Part shown: positions 13,487 to 25,300 of the stretch, piece after piece
Layout of the letters: every line of letters starts with the position of its first letter
How positions within the stretch are numbered: position 1 is the first letter of the stretch
Source: Thereva unica
Taxonomy: Eukaryota > Arthropoda > Insecta > Diptera > Therevidae
Direction: 5' to 3'
Length of the DNA: 64,000 bases
NCBI GenBank assembly: GCA_949987705.1
Contig: OX465281.1
Span: 32,410,942 to 32,474,941, forward strand
Notes under the pieces: model-generated
What the model was told of the DNA's origin: nothing
Seen by the model: the letters and a program-made list of their open reading frames with translations, nothing else
Database searches by the model: none
Program-made: the position numbers and the translations under genes

Positions 13487-14748
13487 GGGGTCGTCCATAA
13501 ATTACATGAGGCGTTTAGGGGAGGGAGGGGGTCGAGCCGAATCTCACCAAATCTCACGTGGGGGAGAGGGGGGTCTCGGCAAATATCACGTAATTATTTT
13601 TTTAAAGAAACAGTGTAAAATGGTAAGAAAACTGGGTTAAATTAAGTAAAACATGTTTCTCCATATACTTACAGGCCGCCGGTAGGCAGTGGCCTGTCAG
13701 ACGATTAAGCTTGACTCAGTCTAACTTAGGGATGATACTTCAGGTATCCGCGAGACAGGCCATGGCATGCAGATGAAATCATGATTCCCTACAGACACCC
13801 AGGCGAAAACGACTGCTTAGCATAGCAAGTTATTAATTCAAGCGCAGAAATGTTCATGCCCTCAACGAAAACTTCAAGGCGGTTCCAGCCTCACGCCGTG
13901 ACACCCGCAAACAAGCGCGAACGCGAGAGTGGATGGTTTTCACGCATAGCTCGCGCCTTGCGTTCTGTTACGAGTGGATACGGCATGAATTCTTCCCGTA
14001 AATTCACGGCTCGAGAGTGAATAGAGGCTCAGATCTTCAGGCCCGAACTGACGATAAATGCGAATTTTGTCAGCTTTCTTGAGCTGCAGGCATTCTTGCA
14101 CTTCAGGCCATACAGTTGGCGGCCGGTGAGTCTATGTTAATACTTGGCCTGATGGCTAAAACTTTCAGGCCACGGCCTGCCAGCGAACAGTGTGTTAATT
14201 GGGGCCTTAAGATATGGGTAAGTCCTACACTCGATTGTTTAGCCTCTAAGGGCTAGCCAAACGCGCGACTCGTCGAAGCTGCAGAGTACGATCCAAGCAA
14301 CAACACTGAACCGCGAAAAGACCATTAGAATTTAGTACTACAAGAAAGCACATGCCAAAATTTAGCGTAATGAAATGCTTGTTGGGTGAGTGCTCACTTT
14401 TTGGTAGTGTTTCCACCACAAGCGGAAAAGTGAGGAGGGCAAGCAGTCCGCCATTCACACAGATCAACTTTTCCACACCTTTCACTGGATTTCACTACAG
14501 TTACGTACCCGGATTTTATGCGCGAGGGCCTTTCCTGCAGTCCTATATTCAAACTCTGTGGTTACGACCGTAATTGCATATTTTGAATGTAAATACAAGG
14601 GATTTTATAAAATTTGAAAAATCTCACGTGAGATTAGGGGGAGAGGGAGGGGGTCGGAACAAATCTCACGATATCTCACCAAGCGGGAGGGGGGGGGGGG
14701 GGGTCGAAAAATAGCAAAAATTACCTCACGTAATTTATGGACGACCCC
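13487..14748. mobile_element. 1.26 kb inverted-repeat element with TAA duplication
   Basis: The ends are inverted copies: GGGGTCGTCCATAAATTACA on the left, and the complement of the right end reads GGGGTCGTCCATAAATTACG. TAA is found on each side (13484-13486 and 14749-14751). Subterminal sequence is also mirrored, with AATCTCAC words and purine-rich AGGGGGAGAGGG tracts, including a run of about 15 G around 14689-14703. It has no transposase. The 3 bp TWA-type duplication would fit a PIF/Harbinger-like origin, but other superfamilies are possible. A second repeat appears to be inserted at about 13.67-14.20 kb. Confidence 0.8.
13672..14203. mobile_element. Probable nested element, GC-rich
   Basis: A block clearly richer in G and C than its surroundings has approximate inverted ends: GCCGGTAGGCAGTGGCCTG on the left, and the complement of the right end reads GCTGGCAGGCCGTGGCCTG, 16 of 19 matching. 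Further copies of CAGGCC words lie inside. No clean target duplication was found, so the borders are uncertain. Confidence 0.45.
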
Positions 14749-16495
14749 TAATCTCAGTGTTGACCAGTTTGAGGCATTGTGCTAGTCAGTCGCAATCTTC
14801 TCCACGCAATTAAGGATTTGATCTTTTGGCGTAGAGTAATAAAGCTGTACATCATCTGCATACATATGAACCTTAGAATGCTTTATTACTAGAGGACAAA
14901 AGTGGCCCAAGAATAGATCCTTGAGGAACTTCAGAGCTAAGTAAAGAATTGGTGGAACTAGAGTCGCCGAGTTTAACTTTTTGTGAGCGGTTTGTTAGAA
15001 AGCTGTTGAAAGTTAAAGCAAAGGATACTTGGGAAGAGAGCTTTTGCAAGAGCAAAAAGTGATGGACGCTATCAAAAGCTTTCGAAAAATCAAGTAGCAG
15101 CAATCAATAAATGTGACGTTCATCAAGAGAGTTGCGAATATCTTTTGTGACTTTAAGCTACGCATCTGTGGTGTTTGCGGAAGCCAGATTGCCATACATT
15201 TATAAATTGAAGTCATTCACAGAACTCGCAAGTATTTGAGTTGCAATCAGTTTTTCAAAAACCTTTGCTAGAAAGGGAAGAATACTGCTGGGCTGAAAAT
15301 CAGATGGAATAGCAGGAGAGGGGAATTTGGGTATGGGAGTAATCAATGCATGCTTCCACAAAGTTGGAAACCGTGAGGCACGAGTTAAATATGTGTGTTA
15401 GAATAGACAGAAAACATGGAGTTATCATTTTTAGAAATTGTGGTGAAATATTATAGCTACCAGTGTCTGTAGATTTGATCGAATTTAAACCAGTGATAAC
15501 TTCAAGAAAATCAACGCAACGAAAGCTGAAGCCATTTGATGAAGTTATAAAAGAGGTTGTAACCTGCTCAGCTACTTGATTGGAAATGAAGTATTGATTA
15601 AGACTCTCGGGATTTAGGTTGTTAGCAGCAGCTTCAATTTTAGAGTGGATACTCAGAATGCGCAGATTTTTTCATAGTTTTCAAGGATTGGGATGGGTTA
15701 AGCTCTCGGGAGTAAAAATTGTGCTTGGCTTCTTTAATTTTACGAAGGCGTTTAAAAGAACTTTTTGCTGCACAAGTTTTTACTTTTAAGGACCAATGAT
15801 AAACGCACTCCCTTTCAATAATAAGGGATTTAATTTCTCCAGTGAACGTAGGTTTGGATTTAGCTGCTTCTTTGGGTAAGAAGTTCCTTATCAATGTTAG
15901 AGCAGTCACGCACAGAAGGAGAATCGACATTAAAGCTATGGCAGGCGAATATAATATCATGATCCAGACAACTAGGTGGCGAGATTTGCACGGAGAAAAT
16001 TTTTCGATAGAATATACTTAATTTTAAGTTCGTTTGACTTAAATTTAATGTAAGTATATGGATAGCATCACGGTTGAATAGGAGTAGCTAAAAAATTTAA
16101 GTAACTTTCGAATGCTCTTCGAGTTTACACAACTATAAGTAAAAATAATTATAATTGTCTAATAATTGTGACATATTGTTGAACATAAACTTTACACAAA
16201 AAATCTGGTAAATTTACATTACAACTTATGTAATATTTGCCGAAAATATTTGTAAAAATAAAAACTTATCGCAGTATAAAACTTATGTAAAAGCTACATA
16301 AGAGATTAAGAATAAACTCTACTCAAGTTAAATAGAAGAGTAACATAAATAAAATAATAGTCACGCTCCTTAAATATTACTATTATTTAATGTAAATTAT
16401 ACCTAATATATATCATTTTGTATTTTTTAGCTATAGGTGTTATTTAAAAAAAAAAACTGCAATAACAAATTCATATATATTATAGATTATATTTA

Positions 16496-18451
16496 TTATT
16501 CAATATTTGTATTACAATGTTCAATCATACAACGAGTAATTACAAATAATTTTTCACTTTTTTCAATAGAGAGACATTGTTCAAAACTTGGGAGATTATC
16601 ATAAAGTATTACATTCAAATTTTCACTCCTTTTAACTTCATATGCAAAAAAATGATTATTAAAACAAATAGAATGTAACTTATGTACTAAAAAATATGAA
16701 TTATTATTAGCAGTATACACGCTATCGATAATATATCGATATTGAAGTAAATGATATCCATTAACCAGTCGAAGAGCAAAGTAATCGTCGTAATATGATT
16801 GGATGTCACCAGTATAATTTTTCTCACGTAAATCACGACTTCGATTCCATCGAAATAATACTTCTTCCCATGGAGAATTACAATGTTTTAACCAAGTAAT
16901 GTCTTCGTTAGTTGAGATATCCAATTTTAGAATTTTAGCTTCTGCAAGTGTCAATAAAATTGAATTTTATTATTTAAAAAAAAAGTATAATCATTAATCA
17001 TGCTAAAAAAACTTACTTTTTCCTCGCTTAGGTGTCGTCAACGTGCCTATTTCTCGAGAAGGGCCCTCTTATTGATGTATCTATTGTATAGAATGCCAGT
17101 AGATCCTATTAAATTTTCTTGATAAGCCATGAACCACGTACTCGTTTTTTCATGTGGAAATAGACGAACGTTATCTGCAGCCCAAGCTATAAACTCTTTA
17201 CTGTTGATACTGAAAATAAGCAGCTTTATTGATAAAAAAAATCCAAATTAATTTACACGACGTTGATTTTAAAAGATCATATTCTCAAAATAAATACCGT
17301 TCATGAATTGGCTTAGAATCTATAATGATTCTAGCTAATTTATGCCTATCTAAGGTGCTACTGTTTTTAAACTCTGTTAAAACTTCCTCTCCTCTATAAT
17401 CCGTGCGAATTATATTTTTAAGATTAGTTGTCAAAGTGGCAAGACGTGATTTAAATAATGGATCGTCAAACACATTAGGGGTATTCATGATCTGTGTTAA
17501 ACGTCGAGAAATCGTAAAATGTTATCTTCGAAATAGACGAGATCGTGAGCGACCCCTTTCAATTTCCATGTTAAAGTGTTATTTCGAATAATCGAATTTC
17601 ACATCTGCCACTCTGCCATATGATTATTTCGATCTCGATATCGAGTTATTGAATTAACACGCCTTTTCAGATGTTATTTGTTAAAATCGAAACAAATGTC
17701 ATTTACTAAGGAAAGTTTCTCGATTTGTTAAACTTTTTTCTCGATTTAACACAAATAACACGAATAACACAAATAACACAAATCATGAGTACCCCTATTA
17801 TTATTTTCAGACACATTCGATTCTGAGTTATCATTTTCAATCACAACATTTGAAGAAGAATTTGCATTGCTATTAGAACTATTCTCAGACTCATTCAATT
17901 CTGAATCATTAGTTCCAGATACAACATTCGAGGAAGAATTTGCAATAGTACTAGTATTTATGTCATATGTGAAGTGTTACACAAAAACAATTGAGGAGGT
18001 ACATTATCAGTATTGCGTGGTTCACTATAAGCTTGTGAAGTCATGGTGTGATTAGTATTAACAAACAGAGGATTAGGCACAACTAAAAACAAACCATTCG
18101 AAAAAAAAAAAATATAACAAAATTAGTATTAAAAAAAAATATACTGTCCACATGTAGTAAATATTTAAAAGAAAAAAAAAATACTTCAATAACTAACGAT
18201 ACTTTTCTTGTTTTCAACAAATTTTATATTATATATACACTCATTCGAGTGGAAGTATTTTTTTTTTTAGCATTAAAAATTAATAAAACGTTCACACTTC
18301 ATATACCTGATGGAATATCCGAAAACATGCCAACATATTGAGCATACTACGAAAAAAAGAGACATCGTTTTCAAAGAAGAAATAAATTAAATACTTATAC
18401 ATTTATACGAACCTCATTTGTTCCAGTAAATCCATCATTTGCAGGTGTCAT
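16496..18451 (-). pseudogene. Decayed five-exon gene of unknown function
   Basis: Exon model on the minus strand: exon 1 18451-18413 (ATG, donor GT after GAG), exon 2 18346-18307, exon 3 18082-17298, exon 4 17209-17017, exon 5 from 16941 to the stop at 16496. Each boundary has AG/GT and the phases of exons 1-2-3 and 3-4 join correctly. Exon 3 encodes a Ser/Asn-rich tract with a repeated ANSSSNVV unit, then FDDPLFKSRLATLTTNLK. Exon 4 gives EFIAWAADNVRLFPHEKTS and GILYNRYINKR; exon 5 gives WLKHCNSPWEEVLFRW and YHLLQYRY. I recall a similar W/LFP/Y-rich arrangement in uncharacterised insect proteins, but cannot assign a function. Lesions: a frameshift near 17945 with a stop, the 318 bp insert at 17478, and a frameshift giving TAG at 17047-17049 in exon 4. 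It may be the second gene of the enclosing element or a captured host gene. Confidence 0.65.
17478..17795. mobile_element. 318 bp inverted-repeat element in a TA site
   Basis: The ends are inverted copies: GGGGTATTCATGATCTGTGT on the left and, in complement on the right, GGGGTACTCATGATTTGTGT. TA is duplicated (17476-17477 and 17796-17797). Removing the insert and one TA restores an uninterrupted run of asparagine codons in the host exon (SEN(N)n VFDD), which confirms borders and duplication. The right arm contains tandem AACACAAAT words. Probably a Tc1/mariner-like non-autonomous element. Confidence 0.85.
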
Positions 18452-18709
18452 TTTCAGCAAAAATATATTTTTTTAACCCAAATCACTTAATATAGTTTAA
18501 TCACTTAATAAAGTTTAACTAGTATCGCCCATTGCCCGAAATTCGACCAAACAACACTGCTGATACTTCAATTGAAACTGTTCTTTTATTTTGTTATTGC
18601 CTAAATTATTTAGTTATTCATAATCGCAAAAAAGCATCTACTTTAAAAAAATTTAGACACAATTTAAACTAACAAACAGACTTACCAATTACTTTTGCAA
18701 TGCACGCAT

Positions 18710-18889
18710 CTAACCAAGGAAATAATCGCGTTGCATAACTAAATCTTGAACAATATTCTGGAGCCTATTTGCCTTAATTTGTGATTCTTTTTTCATTTCT
18801 TCGAACAGTTTCTTAGCATCTTCTTTTTTACCGTTTTTAATTACGAATAAGGATTGAGATGCGATAGGGGGAATAGATCGACAATTGTT
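18710..18889 (-). pseudogene. Coding-like segment upstream of the decayed gene
   Basis: A 59-codon minus-strand frame reads like protein rather than noise: SIPPIASQSLFVIKNGKKED, then a charged helix-like stretch KKLFEEMKKESQIKANRLQN, and ends in a stop. It has no good start codon of its own. A possible splice donor (GTAAGT) follows at about 18682 in another frame. It may be an exon of a second gene in the 4.5 kb element; I do not recognise it. Confidence 0.35.
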
Positions 18890-19079
18890 TTAAATGTCGA
18901 AGCTGAATATATAATACAAATTAAATTTTTTTTTTTTCATTTTATTTTTATATTAAACTAATAATTTTATAGATTTAAAATTTGCAACAGAATAACACTT
19001 TACACAACGGCAAGAAAAGTGGCTGTTTTAAGTTATTGCCGCGAGGTGACTGTTGGTATTAAATTTTGTTTCTATTCAG

Positions 19080-19677
19080 GGGCCAGTTCACGCAATTCGA
19101 CACTCGACGGCGACATCGACGCTTTATGAAAACGACATTAATTTCTACGACGTTGAATTTGGGTTCACGTAAGTCGACGTGTCGAGTGTCGTTTTCCCAA
19201 AATAATTTCTCCTAAAGGTATGCAAAATCCAATGAAACCGCTGCACTTTTCACATTATCCACAAGGGGGACAAGCTGCAAATAATACTAAAACTTCAATA
19301 ATGTGAGTAATTAAATTAATTAATTAAACAAATTCATAATAATATTGGAAAATCTCAACTCTGAATTTATTTTTGTACATCTAACTCTTCTTGGAGTAGT
19401 TATAATTTGTTATTTTTCAACTAATAGTTTTTCTTTTTCTATTGCATTTTTCTCGTTTAGAAATGTAAAAAGTTTTGTGTAAAATTATTTCTGCTCTGCT
19501 CTAATTGGCACCACAGCTCGTTTTTAATACAACAATAAATGAATTCGACGCCAAATCTGGCGTCGAGAAGATTAACGACACTTTTAAAACGACAAACATA
19601 AAACGTCGACTTGCGTGAACCCAAAACGACATTTAATGCGTCGTTTTCAGTCGACGTCGAATTGCGTGAACTGGCCC
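19080..19677. mobile_element. 598 bp inverted-repeat element with CAG duplication
   Basis: Perfect inverted ends begin GGGCCAGTTCACGCAATTCG and continue a few bases further. CAG is present at 19077-19079 and 19678-19680. The interior has further mirrored pieces with CGTCGACTT and TTCGACGC words. No reading frame is credible. The first bases GGGCCAGTTC match the right end of the element at 1164-1412, so these belong to one group. It lies inside the 4.5 kb element and is therefore younger. Confidence 0.85.
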
Positions 19678-20689
19678 CAGCTCTGGCTCATGAAATTTAG
19701 TCGATTCACAAACCTTAATAATAAATTTTTATATGCGCCTGTGTATATGCTAACCGCAATTTCTACCTTATTGTTATTTTATATTGGGAAATGCAATACT
19801 CATTTCCGAGCGACAGAAATGAGATAAATGACTAATTCTTGTTTTGTGCACACCTTTACGACTAAGACTTCCATATAAAACCAGTTTGAGCAAAATCGGT
19901 TTAGTAGAAGTCGAATAAAGTGCTGTACAAAAAAAGTGCTTGCGTATTAATATATAGATAGAACAAAGCACTGAAATATGGAATTAAAAACGATGTGTCT
20001 TAGATCACTGCGAAAAGTTAACTGAAAATTCAAACGGTCAATCGATAAATTGAGGGAGTACGTTTTTCGTATTAGCACTATACCTATAAATGACCTCGCT
20101 GATCAGTTGTTTTTATTTTGTACTTGTGTCAAACGTACATAACTCTGAAGAAAACAAAACCGTTGACTGAGTTCTCAGAAATTCACGGACACCGTATGTT
20201 TATATTACTTTGCATGGAAGTAAATGTAGCTCTACAAGCAAGTAATTTATACATAAGGTATTAAGTAAAACAGCTCGAAAATTTTTTTATATTTTCGACA
20301 AGGAAATGTAGCATTGGTTTAATGTTAAAGTTACTGAAAACCGATGAAATAACTAAGAAAAGGAGATACTTAAATTAATAAGCAATTTTTAGTGATGTCT
20401 AAAATAATTTTAACATTAATCTTAAGTGGCCCCTATTGAAAATTATATAAAAATTACTTTAGAAAATTGACATAACTTTTTATGTAAATTCTAATATATC
20501 ATTTCTCTCCGTGTGGTTTTGAAAAAGAATAGGGCTGGTGTCATTTTTAAGAAACACATCAAGCAAAGAGGGTATTCTACAACTAAACTATATGCGGACT
20601 AGGTTACATTTAATACAAGATTAACAATACGAAATAATAAACACCAACAGGAAGCGAAAGTCGGCAAAGAAAAAAGAAAGAACAGAAGT

Positions 20690-22260
20690 TAATCGGCGCG
20701 CTGTCCTGGGAATTGGGCAATAATTGGTCCACTTTGCTTGACAGAACGAGATCGTAGTCGAAAGGCGTCAGCATAGAAAGAAAGATAACGATTCACTCTA
20801 GTTGCGATGTTTGCAAGAATTTTTAATGGGAACTCGTCTGGTTTTACAGGGACTGCATGTCCTTCAGTTGTAATGAATTTACAGCAAGTTGTGAGTTTAT
20901 AGTTTGAACATCATCAGTTTGATCCCTTGGCATAGCTTGGTTCTCAGAGATTCTCGGTTGCAACGTTTCGATGCTGCTAACCTCCAGCTGACTGATGTGT
21001 TCCACTGGGGTTGTTTGCTTCTTGCAAAAGCAACTGACTGGGACTTGTGTGTTCGAAGTACGAGCGTCTCTACCTGTCATTCTTTTCACGCCCACTGCGC
21101 TCTAATATTTCATATTTTAATAGAAGAAAGAGATTGTGGAATAATCTTCTTTTTTTATATGAAAAAACCAAGCTTAGGAGTCACCCTTTATACTACCAGA
21201 CTCGTTCACTAACTCGTGCAATATTATAGAGTAATGGAAATCGTTTTCTGTTTGAGCACCTTTATACCATTTATCTATCGTTTTTCCTCCGTCAAAATTA
21301 AAGCTTACTAGTACACATAGCACCAATTCCTAAAGTGTGCACATAATACGATATTTTATGGCGTTGAATTTGGGGTAAATTTTACTTTTTATAATAAAAA
21401 TCTACTCACTTTGTCAAAGCTATGGTCCCATTTAAGATTTTATTTCAACATCATAATAACTGTCTCTACAAATATGCAGCTTCTATGAATTTGTTTTTGA
21501 AACAGAATCCTATATTTACTGGAAGTGCTTTTTGTGTGCAGCAGATCCATCTTTCCTTACATCTACTACTTTCTTCGCAGCCAGATTTGGATTTGCATAA
21601 TTCTCCTTTGAATTTATAGTTCGGAGACGGTTGGTTCGGTTCATAGGATCTTGTATTAAAATATTCTGAAAATTCTATTCCTACTCAATTGGTGGAAAAT
21701 TATTATCTAGCTCCAATTGCATTTGTAAATAGATGAAGTTTTATTAGATGGTCCATCATTGCATTGGCTCTGTGCGCTGTAACTTTATATGTGATAGTTT
21801 TTATAATTAAGTTTTTAAAATATTCATGTTTGAATAGATTTAGTTCGATCATAGATTTTGAAATGTCGTCTGAAGTACGATTAAGAATTCATTTCACACC
21901 ACATTGATTTGTTGATTTGTTGAATCAACAAGTTGTTGATATCACAAGTTTTTCAAAGTACAATGGAATGCTTTTTAAAGTATATACCACGTCGTTCTTC
22001 TCTGTTGGTTGGCCTGGTACTGGGAATGTGAAGCTATATGCCTCGAACTCGTACACGTAGCGTATCACATTAACATACGATTGGTCATCCTTCTTTGCTT
22101 ACAATATACACTCGTAGTAGAGTTTACCAGACTTACACGAGGCAGTACCTCTGTCTCTTGCCCGATGGCAAATCATCATCAATAGCACCACAGCCTTGGC
22201 TTCGTGCAACATCCTCCGAAAAACTATTGGTCCCTAGCTTAAAGTCTTTAATTTCTGATA
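20690..22260 (-). pseudogene. Unidentified decayed coding segments
   Basis: Four minus-strand stretches have protein-like composition but lie in different frames. About 22250-22130 reads KLGTNSFSEDVARSQGCGAI and ends KRQRYCLV. About 22095-21940 reads SYVNVIRYVYEFEAYSFTFP, then VPGQPTEKNDVVYTLKSIPL. About 21880-21700 reads EYFKNLIIKTITYKVTAHRA, and about 21630-21480 is cysteine-rich (GELCKSKSGCEESSRCKERW, ICC). A further one at 20880-20700 reads PDEFPLKILANIATRVNRYL and SFYADAFRLRSRSVKQSG before a stop. They could be exons of one dead gene or pieces of an unknown element. I do not recognise the family. Confidence 0.4.
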
Positions 22261-22367
22261 CCTAGGGTTCGTAAATCTACTTCGACGCTGTATGTAAATC
22301 TTTTTGTGGGAGTCCCGTGCATCTGTGTCCGTCTGATCTTTTGTTCATAATAATTTTTGCCATACTG

Positions 22368-25300
22368 TTTATTTATTTATTTACGCCAAACAAGGCTTGC
22401 TTAAACTATATTCACAGGGAAAGTAACTTATAAATATATACATACAATCGCTAAAAGTACATTTGCATTTAACAATTTAACAATTTATCACAGGTATATC
22501 TTAATAACTTATGGTACATTAGTTATAGTGTTAGTTCAGGATAATTCGGATGACAGGAAGGATATCAATTTTTTCTTGAAGGATAATTTGCTCATTCCAG
22601 GGGAGAAGCAGGAACTGTGGCCATTGAAAATCATACAACATCTGTTGACGGGCTCGTTCTTTCCATACTCGGTCCGATGAGAATATTCCCTAAGCATTTT
22701 CGTATGCCTATTCTGACGGACATCGTCGTTAACTTTGTTCCTGTCTGACAGAAACTGAACATTGATCCTATCGTTCAAGACGTCCAAAGTAAAGCATGAT
22801 ATAAGCAACTTACGCCTATTAAACAGAGGCATGAGATCCAACACTTTGAGCCTGTCCATGTAGGGTGGTAGGCTATGAAAATCACGCGAGTCGTATAGAT
22901 TTCTCAGAGCAAAGAGTAGAAATTTCTTTTGCACTGACTCAAACCTGTTACTGCTTACCTGGTAAATAGGATTCCAGATCGGGCATGCGTATTCTAAAAT
23001 CGGGCGGACTAGCGAACAGAAAAGGGTTTTTGTAACTCGAGGGTTGTCAAATTCCTTGGCTCTTCTCTTTATAAAGCCTAGAAGTTTGCTAGCTCTTGCA
23101 ATAATATTATCGTAGTGCAAATTGAAATTTAATTTATTGTCCAGGACAATACCCAAATCTACAATTTGATCAACGCGGTCTAACACCCTGCCGTTGAGAT
23201 AATAGTATTGCAACTGTATGCTTTTTTTACGAGAGAAGGTAATTACGTGGCATTTACTGGTGTTTAGTTGCAGTTTATTGGTGGAGCACCAGTCATGTAA
23301 CGTATTCAGTTTCGACTGAAGGAGAGTTACGTCATCACTCGACCTTATGACACTATATATTTTGAGGTCATCGGCATAAAAGAGATGTCGTATATTACTT
23401 AGTTTTTCTGACAGGTCTGAGATGAATATATTAAATAAAAGTGGGCCAAGATGACTACCCTGGGGGACTCCGGAAGTTACTTCGATTTCTTTTGACAGAA
23501 ATCCTTGAAATCTAACGGCTTGTGATCTTCCGTTAAGATATGATTCTATCCATCTTAGGACAGGCCCAGATATTCCGAATTTTAGTAGTTTTGTTATTAA
23601 GATATGGTGGTCGACACGGTCAAAGGCCTTACTGAAGTCAGTATAGACAGCATCGATTTGATGACCGTTCTCCATACCACATAGTAGTTCGGAGGTTAGT
23701 GTCATAAGGTTAGTAGTTGTCGAGCGCCCTCTTCTGAAGCCATGTTGTTGGTCATTGAGGAGCGGATCGATTGTTTGGGCAATCTTGTTGTAAACAAGCT
23801 TTTCGAAGAGTTTAGGAATTGCTGATAATATTGCGATGCCCCTGTAGTTGTCCACCGAATGCTTATTAGATGCTTTATGAATTGGTATGAGGTAGGATTT
23901 TTTCCAAGTTATAGGAAATTTTCCTAACGATAAGGATTTGTTGAAAATAAGATGGAGGGGATATAGAATTTGAGTTGAGTAGCACTGCAGAAAGCAAGGA
24001 GGCAGATTGTCGGGACCGTGACCTTTATTGATATCCAGATTGTTTAAACCTGTCATGATGTCAACGACGGATAGGGATATGTTATCTATAAGAGTTGAAG
24101 TAACAGTGCGCGTGTGTGTTGCGTCAGTATGTGTTGTATCAGATTTTGGACAAAAGACTTCGGTAAACCTGTCAGCAAACATGTTACAAATTTCCTGTGG
24201 GCAAGAGGAGTGTTTACTGCCATTGGTCATTGTAGTTGGATAGCCTAAGGTCTTTCGTTTCATATTAACGAACTGAAAGAATTTTTTGGGATCTCTTATA
24301 ATGCTATCGCCAACAGAGTTAAGATATGTAGTATAGGCCTCACGTGACCTAAGACTGAACTCTGAGGCTAGCCTAGTGTATTCTAATTTCAGTTCATCAT
24401 TTGCATGGGGGTTATTTCTAATCAGCTTATACAATTTATTTCTCTGATTACGAAGAGAACGGACATTCTTATCCAGCCATGGTTCCGATAATTTATCCCT
24501 TCTTTTAATTCTGGGCACATGTTTGTCAATAACGTTGAATATTATAGTGTTGAAGCAAGACACCATTTCGTCAATGTCATTACCAGAAAGCCTATTTTCC
24601 CAGTCTACTAGGGATAATTCGAAGGCAATGCTGTTAGAGTCTGCATTTTTATAATCATAAATGATTGAGTTATTGTATGATATACGATGATTAGATATTG
24701 CGGTATTATGTTCGAGGATCCATGCAGAATGGTGAGTAGAGTTGGTAAAAAGGTTTTCCTCAGGCGGAGCAGGCAGGATGTTCAGCTCCTCAGGTGAGTT
24801 AGTGAAGATTAGATCTAACCAATTACCACGAGAATTCGGAGTTCTAATGATTTGGTGTAGACCATTTCCATAAAAGGAGTCGATAAACTTTATATCGATA
24901 GCATTTGTGACGTTAATCGGAAGTAAACAATTTTCTTCCTCGTCGGGGATAAAAGATATATTAGGGCGATTAAAGTCTCCTAAAATAAATATGTCGTCGC
25001 AACTGGAGAGAGATTCGTTAATATCATCTAATATATGAAGTAATTCATCATATTTAGATTCGTCAGAGTTAGCGGGTATGTAAAAAGTGCCGAAAAATAT
25101 GTGTTTCCTGCCCGATTCAACTCGCACGAAAACATGTTCAAAGGAATTCGAAGAGCCTTACATTATCATAAATCCTATGATCTCTGAGACGAGATAATAG
25201 GTACCGACCCTCGGTTGAGTCTGCCGAAATTAAGGTGTTTTTGACGTTCGGAGGCTGTAGAGGGTCCAAGAAGTTTGGTTTGGTTGCAGTGATGGAAGAG

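Larger units (their letters stand above)
15989..20513. mobile_element. 4.5 kb inverted-repeat element carrying a spliced gene remnant
   Basis: The endonuclease frame of the surrounding LINE is continuous if 15989-20513 is removed with one copy of TG, which is present at 15987-15988 and 20514-20515. The left end is CACGGAGAAAAT and the complement of the right end is CACGGAGAGAAAT, a short terminal inverted repeat. Subterminal regions carry repeated ACTTATGTAA-type words. Inside are a decayed five-exon gene (16496-18451), another coding-like segment (18710-18889) and two younger inserts (17478-17795, 19080-19677). No known transposase was recognised. CACGG ends and a short duplication are loosely reminiscent of CACTA-type (CMC) elements, but this is inference. 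Confidence 0.68.
14787..20578 (-). pseudogene. Jockey-like LINE ORF2 remnant, split by a 4.5 kb insertion
   Basis: Read on the minus strand, this gives the end of an endonuclease domain (PSLLDVFLKND then DHDIIFACHSF), a linker, RT palm pieces and the catalytic box MYADDVQLYY near 14838-14868. The RT section holds ALITPIPKFPSPAIPSD, LLLDFSKAFDSVHH (motif A) and VPQGSILGPLL. The endonuclease text breaks at 20516 (FQN) and resumes at 15988 (QISPPS), so the intervening element inserted there. Frameshifts and stops are frequent, and the downstream part of ORF2 is lost after the YADD box. The 5' part of the endonuclease and any ORF1 are absent. Confidence 0.8.

Noticed and set aside
15640..15960. 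106-codon frame as a separate gene
   Set aside because: It is the linker between endonuclease and RT of the split Jockey-like LINE, read in a mixed frame.
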